DNA of 64,000 nucleotides from Cloeon dipterum (Eukaryota > Arthropoda > Insecta > Ephemeroptera > Baetidae), in the NCBI RefSeq assembly GCF_949628265.1, contig NC_088788.1, forward strand, positions 33,032,335 to 33,096,334. Direction: 5' to 3'. The translations under genes and the position numbers were made by a program. Under the pieces are notes generated by a model. The model was given only the letters and a program-made list of their open reading frames with translations. It ran no database searches and was not told the origin of the DNA. Shown in pieces: positions 39,301 through 49,096 of this stretch (its first letter is position 1; the number at the start of each line of letters is the position of its first letter).

Positions 39301-42300
39301 AAAACTGTTTCATCCAGAACAGCGAGAAGATCGGACTGGTTCAGGGCGAAGAGCACACACTGCAAGCCAAACTGCCAGTTTTGGACTCCGATTTCGCCTA
39401 CTGGTCCATCAAGAAGTGGCAGTTGGACGACGGTGAGTTCTTTGAGATTCAGAACGATGACAGCTTCGAGTTCATCGGCGTGATAAACGATGGAGACGAG
39501 GAGAAGGACGACTACCAGATCATCACCACACCATTCCACTACCTCTTCAAAAATCCGGGTAACTTGTGGCAACTGCAGCGCGAGCCGAGTGGCCAGTACA
39601 TCATCAAACACATGAACACCGAGCTTTTCCTCACCCTTGACTCGGAGAAAAAAATCAGCTTGGAACAAGCGACGCCGACCAAGTGGTCTATCATCTGCCC
39701 GCAGTAGAATTCAATTTTGTAAATTTTTGCTTTAAAAGTTTCGATAGAATCTATTATATTGCATTAAACCACTAACCAATCCAATTCTTTCTTGATGCCT
39801 TGAATAAAAATGTATAGATGCAGCCATAATTTTCGTAAATTTTTAATTATTTCACGGCGATAAAAATTCGTTAAAAAATAGATGGAAATAATTAAAGCAG
39901 CTAGTGTGCTTGAAAAATGCTTACCCTTAATAATCGGACCAACTCATGGCCTTGGAAACTGGTTTTGCTCTTCCTTGTACGTCCGATCTCCGGGGGTTGG
40001 CTTCCTGACCTGATTGAACCACCCTGTAATGGATGCAAAATTTAATATTTTAATTAAACTTTCGCTTCAGCAGCGGCAGCATGGTTGTAATTTCACATAG
40101 CTCTCACTCACGTTTGTTATAACCACTCTAACTAAGTAAGCATTCGAGATAGTTAAGAACACTATTTCTACAATTATTAAAGTCACACAAAATCATTAGT
40201 AAAGGAATGGATCTCCAGCGTCTGTATGCGTTTCAGCAGGGTGTCCCTAATCTTGCAGGAAATTTCAATGCAATAGCGCATCAATATATTGAATTAACTC
40301 CGATTTTTTTTTTAAACTTCACAAATATCTATGTGCTGGGCATTGAAAGATCCATAAAACCGGGTCGAGGTTTAGGGTGCAGCCAGGCTACCCTGATATT
40401 GACGTTGCCACTGGTGAGGGTGCTGGTGCGCGAGTCAAAGGCCCTGCTGCTGGGCGTGCGCAGGGACGACATGCTGCCGCCGTGCAGGCTGCTCGACAGG
40501 TCCGAGGTGGACATGCCGCGCACGCCTCCGCCTCGCCGCGACGACCGACTGATGTGCTGGTTCGACTCGTAGGCCGGCAGCGGCTCGTCCAGCTCGGGAC
40601 TCGTCTCCCGAGAGGACATCGGAAGGCTCTTGAAAGACACACGCATTAATGTGCAGACTGTGCGTGACCAAGGAATAGTGGCGAGGAGTGAGGAAATTTA
40701 TTATTTTCCAATACTGTCCATGTTATGGTGATCGCTTTTTTTAAATTGATATTTTATGTTGGAGAAATGAAGCAGAGTTGTATAAATAGAAATGAAGTGG
40801 AATATGTGTAATAAATAATTTAGATGATTGATTTTGTTAGATATAATAATCATCATATTAGCACGAAAAATGCTGATTCATAGATTTTTTAAATTGCCAA
40901 CGACTGCCTAAACATACCTTTTAACACAAAATAGAAGTCAGACACTTCATGTTGGCAAAATATCATTTGAAATCTAATTTAAAATATAAAAATTCCCTTA
41001 GACAGTATTAAGTATTCTTAAATTAAAAAAGAACATGGTCAAAAGTACTAACAAATTTTGTTATGAATAAATAGTAACTAATATTAAAAATGTATATAAT
41101 TTGTTTTCTGCTAAAAATAATTAAAAATCAAGAATTTAGCTATATTTCCTTGCTTCTCTCGCCTTGTGAAAAACGCAGATTTCAGTTTTAGAAAGCACGA
41201 GATAGAGAATTACAAATAAATAAGGAGTACGGTATCTGATGTTAATATTAAGCTTGAGAGAGAATGAGTTAGATCGAAGCATACCTGTGTGTCACTGAGT
41301 CTGAGTGACTGTTTGCTGAGCGTTCTTCTGAGAGAGGAGGTTGGCGCTTGCCTTTCGTCGTCGCCCCACAGAAAAGCGTGCATTTCTGGAGTGTCCATCA
41401 GGGTTTGAGTGCCCGTGTGCAGGGACATGGCCCTTTTGAGTCTCGGCGACGGTGCCCTTCGATAATACCGAGGGCTTCTAGAGGCGGACTTTGGCGGGGA
41501 CTGCTCCGCCTTTGACATTTCTGCTGGAGCCTCGTACGTCTGGAAGAGAAAAATTCGTTGAAAAACGACAGAAGCAAATAGTATTATATATTTTGTACAC
41601 ATTTTCATTGTAATATATAAATTAATAATCGACGAAAAGCAATGTATCAGAAGATATTATTTGACATTGTGTAATGTCTATGAGAACAGGAAATATCTAA
41701 AATACCTGAGTTCCAATTTCTCTGGGCGGCGGGGAAGTGCCCGTCGAAACTGAGTGTTTAACCTTGGCCTCCGGTTTCGGCGACTCCACTATGACGACGG
41801 GCGAGCTGGGAACCTCCAGTCTGGCCGGTGTCTTCTCTTTGGGCGGTGGCTCGGCTTTTTCGGTTGGCAGCTCGCGCATCGGCGAGGTGGAGCATGAGAC
41901 AAAGTGGCGCGGCGGCGTCTTCTGCTTGACCGGCTCCCTGGGCGGCGAGCAACCCACCGCCGTCGACACCTTATCCTTTTTCTTCCGCGGCAGGGTTCTC
42001 GGCGACGACGGCGGTGTCGGCGTGGAACTGTACGGCACCTTTGTGGGACGACGATCCTTGCTGGACTTGCGATCCTCCTCGCTACTTTCTGCTTCTGTAA
42101 ATTTTAAGACAATTCTTAAGACAAGATAAATTTTCAAACCAGGATTTTCTTTTAAAACGACTGTGATTAACTGTGTTTTACTGAAAGGAGCATCAGGCAC
42201 AAATCTCTTTAGGTTTTAAAATATGAATTCACTAAAAAAAATTGAAAATATTCTAGGCTTATAATTTTTTGTTATTTTCCGTGGCTCTTGTAAAACCATA

Positions 42301-45300
42301 CAAAAATTATTCGTTACAGAATTGATTTTTTTAATAATTTAGACTTTTTTAGACCTAAGCCAATATGTTGAAACTTTGCTGATAAATAATTTTTTTTTTA
42401 AAGAAATATATTTATTTTGAAAGCTACAGAAGCCCAGCCAATTCTGGAGAATTAACGGCTGGTGCTTATTCTGCTACACAAGGCAGCATAATTTTAGTAC
42501 ATTAGTAAAATATAAAATAAAATAAATCAATATTACCCTTCCGGAAGTTTAATTTTGAATCCAATTAGTCAACGATGTTTCTAAACTCACCAAATTTATG
42601 AAATTATTGATAATTTCATTTATCTAATGAGACGGTTAAAAAAAATTCAAATGGACCCAATGAAAAAATACGAAAATTATTACCTCTGTGCCTGCTGTGG
42701 CCTTTCGTTTCTGCGTAGCCGTTGGTTTCTGATTTGCTGCTCTTCCGCCTGCGCTGCAGACTCCTCCTGCCCATATCCGCGTGTTCGGGCTCCCTGACGT
42801 TCTCCCTGACCTCGGAGGTGCGGCGGCGCTCCTCGTTGGCACGCATCTCTCTGCGATTCGCGATCTGCTGCTTGGCAGTGCCCCTCCGCAGCGACGGCTT
42901 GATGGTGCGCCTCGCCTGCATCTGCGTGTCCGGCGCAGGGAGAAAGTCGGCACTCGGCGTCTTGCAGCAGATGGCGCACACCCTGGTGCCCTCGGGGTTG
43001 ACATACGTGCAGTGCTCGCACTCCCAAGGGTACGGCGAGTTGTCCGGCGTCTTCTCCTCGCCGCCGCTGCCCTGGAAGTGGAAATTTTTCTGATAAAATA
43101 AAAAACTTGATATTATTTAGACACTTAAAATATTACAGTTTTGGAATTTGTCTTTTTACACCGGAACAGATTGAAGACGTTTAAATGTTTTGCATAGAAA
43201 ATTTTCTTTTGTTATTCCGTGTTATTTTTTTTCAAGTTTCAATTTTTAGAGTGCTACATAAAATGCTTCAGAGGCTTGAAGCTATTAAATATTTATTTTT
43301 ACCCCAAAACTGTCTTCCTCCTCTTCCTCATCAGACGAGTCTTTTTGCCCAGGCAGAGACTTGCACTTAGAGTGAACGCTGGCGGTCGGCGACGAGGCCA
43401 TCGCCCTGCGGCCGGTCACGCCGCTGATGGTGGAGAAGTCTGGCTGCCGGCTGCGGCTGTACAAACTCGTGTTGCTGCTTGAGCGGGTGAGTCGGGGAGC
43501 TGGCGCCGGGGCTGGGGCTGGGGCCTCCTCGTAAGGGCGGGTCGGACCAAAGTACTGGGGTGCCATCCACGGTGGCTGCTGGTAATTCATGCCCATCATT
43601 GAAGGGTGCATATGCTGGAATAAATTAAATTTTATTAAATTAAAAATCTACTAAATGATCATGATCAAAGTTGCGCAACATGTCTGTTTAACAATTTGAT
43701 TTCGAATTTCCAAAGATTTTTATTAATAAAAATAAAGACAGTCAAATTTTAAGTCGTTCACCTGCTGCTGCTCTGCAAAAAGCGCTGCCTGCAAGTGACT
43801 GCTGTGCAGTTCATGGACACTGCCGGTCAGAGGCATTCTCTGTGGTGGTCGCGGATTGTAGCAAAACTGCTGGACCTCTCTCGCTGGCGGCTGCATTTGC
43901 TGCTGGTGTGGCTGCTGTGGCTGTGACTGCTGTTGCTGTTGCGGCTGTTGCTGCTGTTGGGGGCCGCTGTTGTAGCCCATATAGGGGTTGGTCGCCCTCC
44001 TCCGGCCGGTGGTGGCGAATGGCGACATGGCACCCTCGTACCGCGAGTAGCCCATTGGCATTCCCCGGTAGCCAGCGGTCTCTGGCACGATTGCTGGCTC
44101 CACTGATTGCTTGTAGTTTTGGAAGTCGTAGCTCTGATACAAGTGCGAACAAAAATGAGAAATAGTTAAAGATATACAAGTTGAATAGATTAATTGTTTT
44201 AAAATCAAGTGAATGACTTAATAAATAGATTAATGTTCGCATGCGTCTGCGGGTTAAAACAAAATATTTTCGTGATTAAAAATAATTAAATTTAAATGTA
44301 GTACCGAGTTTCTGTTATTGTTAGGGAGGTTGGCCACGCTGATCGAATGACTGAGTGCCGCCCTGTTTGCTCTTTGAGGGGGTTGTATGCTAAAAGGGTT
44401 GGGCGAGTAGTTCGCATTCCCCTCAGGTCGATCAATGTTTTCTTTTCCGCCGTTCATGTAGTTTTCCACGGGAACTGGAATACCTGCAAGCGAAACTAAA
44501 TTCCTTCCACCTCTTTTTGTCAAGGAGTTAGTTTTCAGTGGCGCAAATCCGATTTTTTTAAATTAGATACGCAAAAAGGTATGAGAAATTCCCGACCTGG
44601 AACTTAAAGTACGAAAAATTCGAATTTAAATTCCAACTTCATCAAATAAAATCGTTAAGAGCATAATTTTATATTTTGGGACAAGAAGTTACGCGACTGG
44701 GATTGTCAAAAAGTAAGGTTGCCTTGAGCGTCGAACTGGACCCTGGCGTTCTGCTCGTGCATCTGCTGCGGCGTGGGTCTGGGCCGGCCGCTCATGAAGC
44801 GGCGCAGACTGTTCATCTTTTCGGCCAGCGAAAACTCCTTCCTGGGCAGCGCCGGCTTCATCTGGTCAGCCCCGTAACCCCGGCCCTAATCCATCATCTC
44901 ATTAAGTGGTTTCTAGCGCTAGCACGCAGCGGTGGTTGCATTTCGATAGAGCTCTGCTAGCATTGCTTCTTTGTCTAATTTTTATAAGATAATACACATC
45001 TTGACTTAAAATAAAGAGTTTAATTGGTGAATTTTCCTTTGAATAATGCATCTAATCTAAACCAAGGAATGATTAAAAATGAAATTATGTGCCGCCTTGC
45101 ACCGCACTCACATAATGCTCATGCCCGTCACCAAATCATGAGAATTGAAAAGAAAAGACAGGGATAGTAAAGGATTAAAAAGTGAGTGAGTGAGAGCCGC
45201 AACGGATTGGTACCTGCGTCATGTGGTTCATCTCCTGGATCATCCGAGGTATCTCTGGACTTGGCGTCGAAGACCGCATGTCCTTTTTGTTCCTTCGCGG

Positions 45301-47146
45301 CGGTGGAACGGGCACAGGGGTAAAACCACCCTTCGGAGGCAACGGAGGCCGGAACGTTTGGAATCCATCCATAGTCGTTTGCAAAGTCTGCGTGTACACG
45401 AATTTGTTAAAATCTTTAGGATGCCCGAGATATCAAGAATACTAACATTTTTAAAATTCATAAAATGTATTATCAAATTTATAAATGAGAACGCTAATAT
45501 GCGAGTCAAATTCCTAATTAAAAATTGGCTGTTAAATTATTTTTAAATTATAATAACCTTTCGAATGTGAGCTTGTCGTTTGGGATGTCTGTGGTACATG
45601 TCGTCGCAAGACAAGCAGAAGATCTGCTTGTTGCAGTCCTCGCACCGGACTGACGGCTCAGTGCAGCCGCACAGGTCGCAGTGCTTTCCATCACCCTTTC
45701 GCCTGACTTCATTCCCTGCAAAATAGCATTGCTGAAAAACTGCATTCTGAGCATCAGAAGTGGAAAACCTGTGAACGAATGGGGTGATCTGGCAGTGGTT
45801 GCTGCTGCTGCTGCGTGCGTGTTGCCCATTTTCCTGTAGTCAATCACCTCATACTCGGGTTCAGGAGGTGGCGGCAAAGGACGCATGGACAGGTGGGCGC
45901 CAACTCGCGTCTGCAACATCGTCCAGCAGTGCAATGAATGCGAGTGCCAGCAGTAGTAATAGTAATAATGGCAACACGTTGTCCGCATATTTTTGTGCAT
46001 CGAAAAGAACAGAGGCGAAAGAATGCACTAGTGGACCGACCGGCGCGCCGCATTTTGTGTTTCGTCAGCTACTATAGGCCTCTCGAGTTTATGGAGCTCG
46101 TTAAACACTCATCTCTCTGCGAAGCGTAAATTGGATAAAAATAGGTGCCAAGTTTTTGACTGAAAATTTCGTTGCTGTTAAAGAGAAAATTATCAATTAG
46201 AATAAAATGTTTAATTCAATTCAGAAATTTAATAATCACATTTACAAAAGAAAAAAATACGGATTATATTAGGAGCATTTAGTTTTCACATTATTTTATC
46301 TACTGGTTAAGGATAGTATTTAAATTTAAATACTCCGTTTTTCACGGTTCTGATATCGTGACACGCTGAAAACGACTACCAATTTTGATTGAACTTGTCA
46401 ATCTGTAAATAGAAGAGAAATAAAACTTTTAGGAACCAAATTTTTCTCGCAGCTTTCAAGCTACCTAGGTCTGATAGAGCAATTAAAAGAAAAATGTAAT
46501 TATAGCTGATTTAGTCAGGTTTTTGGCACGCTCTTAGGCAATTTTTAACCGTCAAACGTCTTCACTCGCGGAGTTCCGAGTTGTAGGGCCGCAGCAAAAA
46601 AATATTCAAAAAAATACTGTTACAATTAATTGTTAGTTATGGTGACATCTTAGTTTTAATTGAACTTTTAATTTAATCTTAAATTTTCCAACAAAACTTT
46701 TCTAATGACATAATATTTGCAACTTAAACAGTCGCAACGCTGGATTTGCTTAGCGATCATTCCAGAGAGACCAAATCATTCGCCAAATGCAAACTCGTCA
46801 GTTTACACTTCGGCTCTTCTAAAAACACACTCTCAGATTTCTGTCTGATAGGCCCAAACATTTCTAGCGCATCTCCAGCATCAGCAGCTCGGTGGCCAAT
46901 TTTTTTGGTCCATCCAGCAGTCAGGCGTCCAAAATAGCTGCGCGCCCCTTTTCATTGGGTCGCGGCGCGGCCGGCGAAAAAAGCTGCGAGTGCATGTGCC
47001 GATAATTATAGCCCCGAGTTGGCAGGCCGATTAATTAGTTATTACGCGCATAGAGTGGGCATGTCGACTGCAAATCGGGCCCTCGGCGGTCTCGGCTGCG
47101 ACTTTCGGAAAGGGGCACAGCTACTCACGAAAAAGCCGTTCCACAT
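30321..47146 (-). CDS. LUBEL: LUBEL, HOIP-like RBR linear-ubiquitin E3 ligase (about 2084 aa)
   Basis: Builds Met1-linked (linear) ubiquitin chains; in Drosophila LUBEL acts in immune and stress signalling. Coding exons: 47146-47129, 45910-45769, 45715-45558, 45387-45214, 44885-44723, 44483-44305, 44133-43762, 43614-43303, 43089-42684, 42094-41706, 41539-41285, 40628-40392, 40023-39925, 38721-38443, 37804-37609, 37201-35810, 35634-35420, 35321-35124, 34872-34730, 34666-34525, 34465-34376, 34021-33674, 33254-33109, 31755-31587, 30353-30321. Their sum, 6255 nt, stays in frame. Domains: B-box (residues 65-103), polyQ (exon 7), NZF zinc finger (528-547, [10 protein letters not shown]), UBA-like segments around 970-1110, disordered Pro/Glu/Lys exon (1127-1590), UBA-like (1665-1715), RING1 from C1717, IBR, RING2 with the likely catalytic Cys near 1907 (ARGGCMHF), and the linear-chain-determining region ending [10 protein letters not shown]. 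One intron appears to be GC-AG. The RBR half is certain; the N-terminal exon joins rest on phase agreement. Confidence 0.92.
35810..37201 (-). other. LUBEL: LUBEL 1.4 kb Pro/Glu/Lys-rich exon with LPPK repeats
   Basis: This exon codes 464 residues of predicted disorder. Within it, short motifs of the form (V/A/S)P-x-LPPK-(E/P) recur at least five times in about 55 residues (LPPKEE twice, then LPPKPK twice, plus related copies). They look like tandem proline-rich ligands for SH3 or similar domains. The C-terminal part is rich in EEK and EKSAK blocks. Confidence 0.7.
39162..39707 (+). CDS. Nested intronless secreted acidic protein (181 aa)
   Basis: A single-exon gene inside a LUBEL intron (38722-39924), on the opposite strand. 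The ATG at 39162 begins a clear signal peptide ([18 protein letters not shown]). An acidic stretch ([10 protein letters not shown]) and a 130-residue globular region follow. The globular part has three loosely repeated segments ending in W-containing strands ([22 protein letters not shown]) and just two cysteines, one at each end (NCFIQ, IICPQ). This suggests a beta-trefoil-like fold closed by one disulphide, but that is inference; I do not recognise the family. A TATA-like TACAAAAAG lies near 39075 and AATAAA follows at 39803. The signal peptide, codon composition and complete flanking signals argue for a real gene. Confidence 0.75.
   Translation: MEFFKLAALLAFVALAVADPLPSMEEEEDAESKDNLATEPDWANFGKNCFIQNSEKIGLVQGEEHTLQAKLPVLDSDFAYWSIKKWQLDDGEFFEIQNDDSFEFIGVINDGDEEKDDYQIITTPFHYLFKNPGNLWQLQREPSGQYIIKHMNTELFLTLDSEKKISLEQATPTKWSIICPQ
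39803..39808 (+). terminator. Poly(A) signal of nested gene
   Basis: AATAAA about 95 bases after the stop codon of the nested secreted-protein gene. Confidence 0.6.
42424..42476. other. Stem-loop in a LUBEL intron
   Basis: CCAGCC at 42434-42439 pairs with GGCTGG at 42457-42462. Inside it, AATTCT and AGAATT pair around a GG centre, with a three-base bulge. Further outward, GC and AGAA pair with a few bulges. The element is GC-richer than the surrounding intron. It is too short for a typical pre-miRNA. Confidence 0.4.
47127..47146 (-). other. LUBEL: LUBEL candidate first exon 1a with donor
   Basis: The short coding segment ATG TGG AAC GGC TTT TTC (MWNGFF) ends exactly at a strong donor, GTGAGTAGC, in phase 0. 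That matches the phase-0 exon at 45910, giving [21 protein letters not shown]. If this exon is not used, translation could start at the internal Met of RPLPPPP at 45889-45887. Confidence 0.5.
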
Positions 47147-47389
47147 TTGCAGAAATTTGGTCGGGCGGCGGCAGCGGCGCGGAATGTGTTATTGGTGAGC
47201 CGATCGTGAGCCGATCACTAAAAAATACACACTCACTCGACAACACACAAAGGCAAAACGTGGCTAAAAATACCGCGATTTTCGCTTTTTCTGCTGGCGG
47301 CCGCTTCAATGAGACACGACACTCGTGGGACCCAGACGATTCACCCCCCGCGGCCGCCCCCGGGGCCTCCGAAAGGGCTGTGGCTACTC

Positions 47390-47400
47390 ACGGGCAACAT
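47390..47400 (-). CDS. LUBEL: LUBEL alternative first exon 1b (MLP)
   Basis: About 254 bases upstream of exon 1a, ATG TTG CCC ends at another GTGAGTAGC donor, also in phase 0. This would give [11 protein letters not shown]. The donors share their first nine bases and the intron starts beyond them remain similar (CCCTTTC), so the two may descend from a local duplication. The surrounding DNA is GC-rich. Confidence 0.4.
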
Positions 47401-49050
47401 GGTGCGGCTCAGGTGCAGCGGACGCGGCGCCGCATGCCTCCCAAATCAGCCGGATAACGTGCAAATATGAGAGAAAAGTAAGTCGGTCCGCCACAGCTAG
47501 ACACACGGCTAAAATTAGACCGCTCTTCTTGACTCGCCGCCAACATTCACGGCAAAATGATTCCGACTCGCGGGCATGAGCGAGTGCGACAATCGTGGGC
47601 CCCTATTTCCTCTTTCCTACCCCCCTTCGCCCTTTCGTCTGCGTGATGCACTTCTTCCAGCCTCCGATGCATCTCAAGTGGCAAAGTCGAGGATCAAGTG
47701 AAGTTCGCGGTCTGAGTCTGGACGAATTTACGACCGCTATGATGAATTTGAAGGGTTTATCGCGTTTGTTTTCTTGAGTTTCTATTTTGTAAATTTAGTG
47801 GCGATGAATAAAAAGTTGCTGTTGTAAAATCTAGAGATTCCTTAAAAATTACTGTTGGAATAAGAATTTGAATTCTGCGTTCTTACAAATGTTTTTCTGG
47901 GGTTCCCTGTTCTGATTTCACAAAGATAAGCAACTCCGTCTTAGACAATATAAAGACACCTAGTTTGAATGCAACACCAAACTACAGAGCTTTTGTTATT
48001 TAATATATCATTATTATATGTTTATCTTTTCACAATATTGAGAACTATTAATATTTCAAATATATTTAGATTCAAATTTTAAAATAAAGGAAGCAAGTGA
48101 ATTTTTATCTTGCCTAGCATTTTTGTTGCAGTAATTGTTTAGAAGAATAGTGTTAAGCTTTGATAAACTCGGTTCAAATAACCCCTACTTAATCAAATTC
48201 CTGTAAAAAATATATTTTTGAGTTATTTTCTTTTGACCTGCCCTGGTTTCAATTCAAATTAGCTGTTTGTCATTCCTACTTTCCGATGCTGCGGCTGAGC
48301 GAAACGCAGTTCGTGCGTCAAACGACGCAGGTGCGATTGCAAATCACATTGTTGAGCGTCAATCTGAAGCGCAGCGCCGCTCCCCGACTTTAACAGCTTG
48401 ATCCGAGAAAGCGTGGATTATTTCTGAGAAGCCAAAGTTTACATTCGCGTGCACTTAAGCCTAATGTGCGTGGTCCCTTGTGATACCAATTAAGCCATGA
48501 GTCAAAGTCTGAAATGGACTGGTCAGCAGATTTTTTTTCTATATTTTTGAGAATTTATATGTCTCTTCCTAGGCAAATGCATGAAATTTATCAAATAAAT
48601 TAACATTAACTCCGTTACAGGTTATGTCATGAAAAGAAAATGTACGATCTGTCATGGGTTTTAATTAATGTTTAATGTGTACTAAATATTATGATTGATT
48701 TTGTCAAAATCCATGCTGTGTTTTATATTTTATTTTGTCTAAAATTTATTAAATTCAAAGATTGTAGAAATTAAATATTAGCTTAATCTAATTTATTACT
48801 AACTTGAATCATTGAAGTAGAAGGCATTGCACAGCCCCACCGTTAGTTCCAATAATTAGCCGAATCTAATTTAACATTGCTGCGCAGCGTGGGTCTCTCC
48901 TTACCCGGCCGTTACTCCGATGAGTAATGGATTAATGCATCTAAAAAGCTGCTTTTTGTGCTGGGAACAGAAGTTGTGAATTCTCCAAGGCCGGTGACGT
49001 AATTTCCACGGTAGGAGGAAACAACAGGTCTTGCGGTTCGCATCCTCTTA
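47401..49050. other. Divergent intergenic region LUBEL / CLIP protease
   Basis: The left end (to about 47.7 kb) is GC-rich and probably the LUBEL promoter. The rest is AT-rich, with no exon seen. A CRE-like TGACGTAA lies at 48995-49002, just upstream of the protease TATA box. Confidence 0.4.
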
Positions 49051-49061
49051 CTTTATATATA
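49051..49061 (+). promoter_or_regulatory. TATA box of CLIP protease gene
   Basis: CTTTATATATAG lies about 40 bases upstream of the protease ATG at 49097, placing the start site near 49080. Confidence 0.55.
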
Positions 49062-49096
49062 GTTTAGTGCTCAATTAGTGTGGAAGAGAGCCGGAC

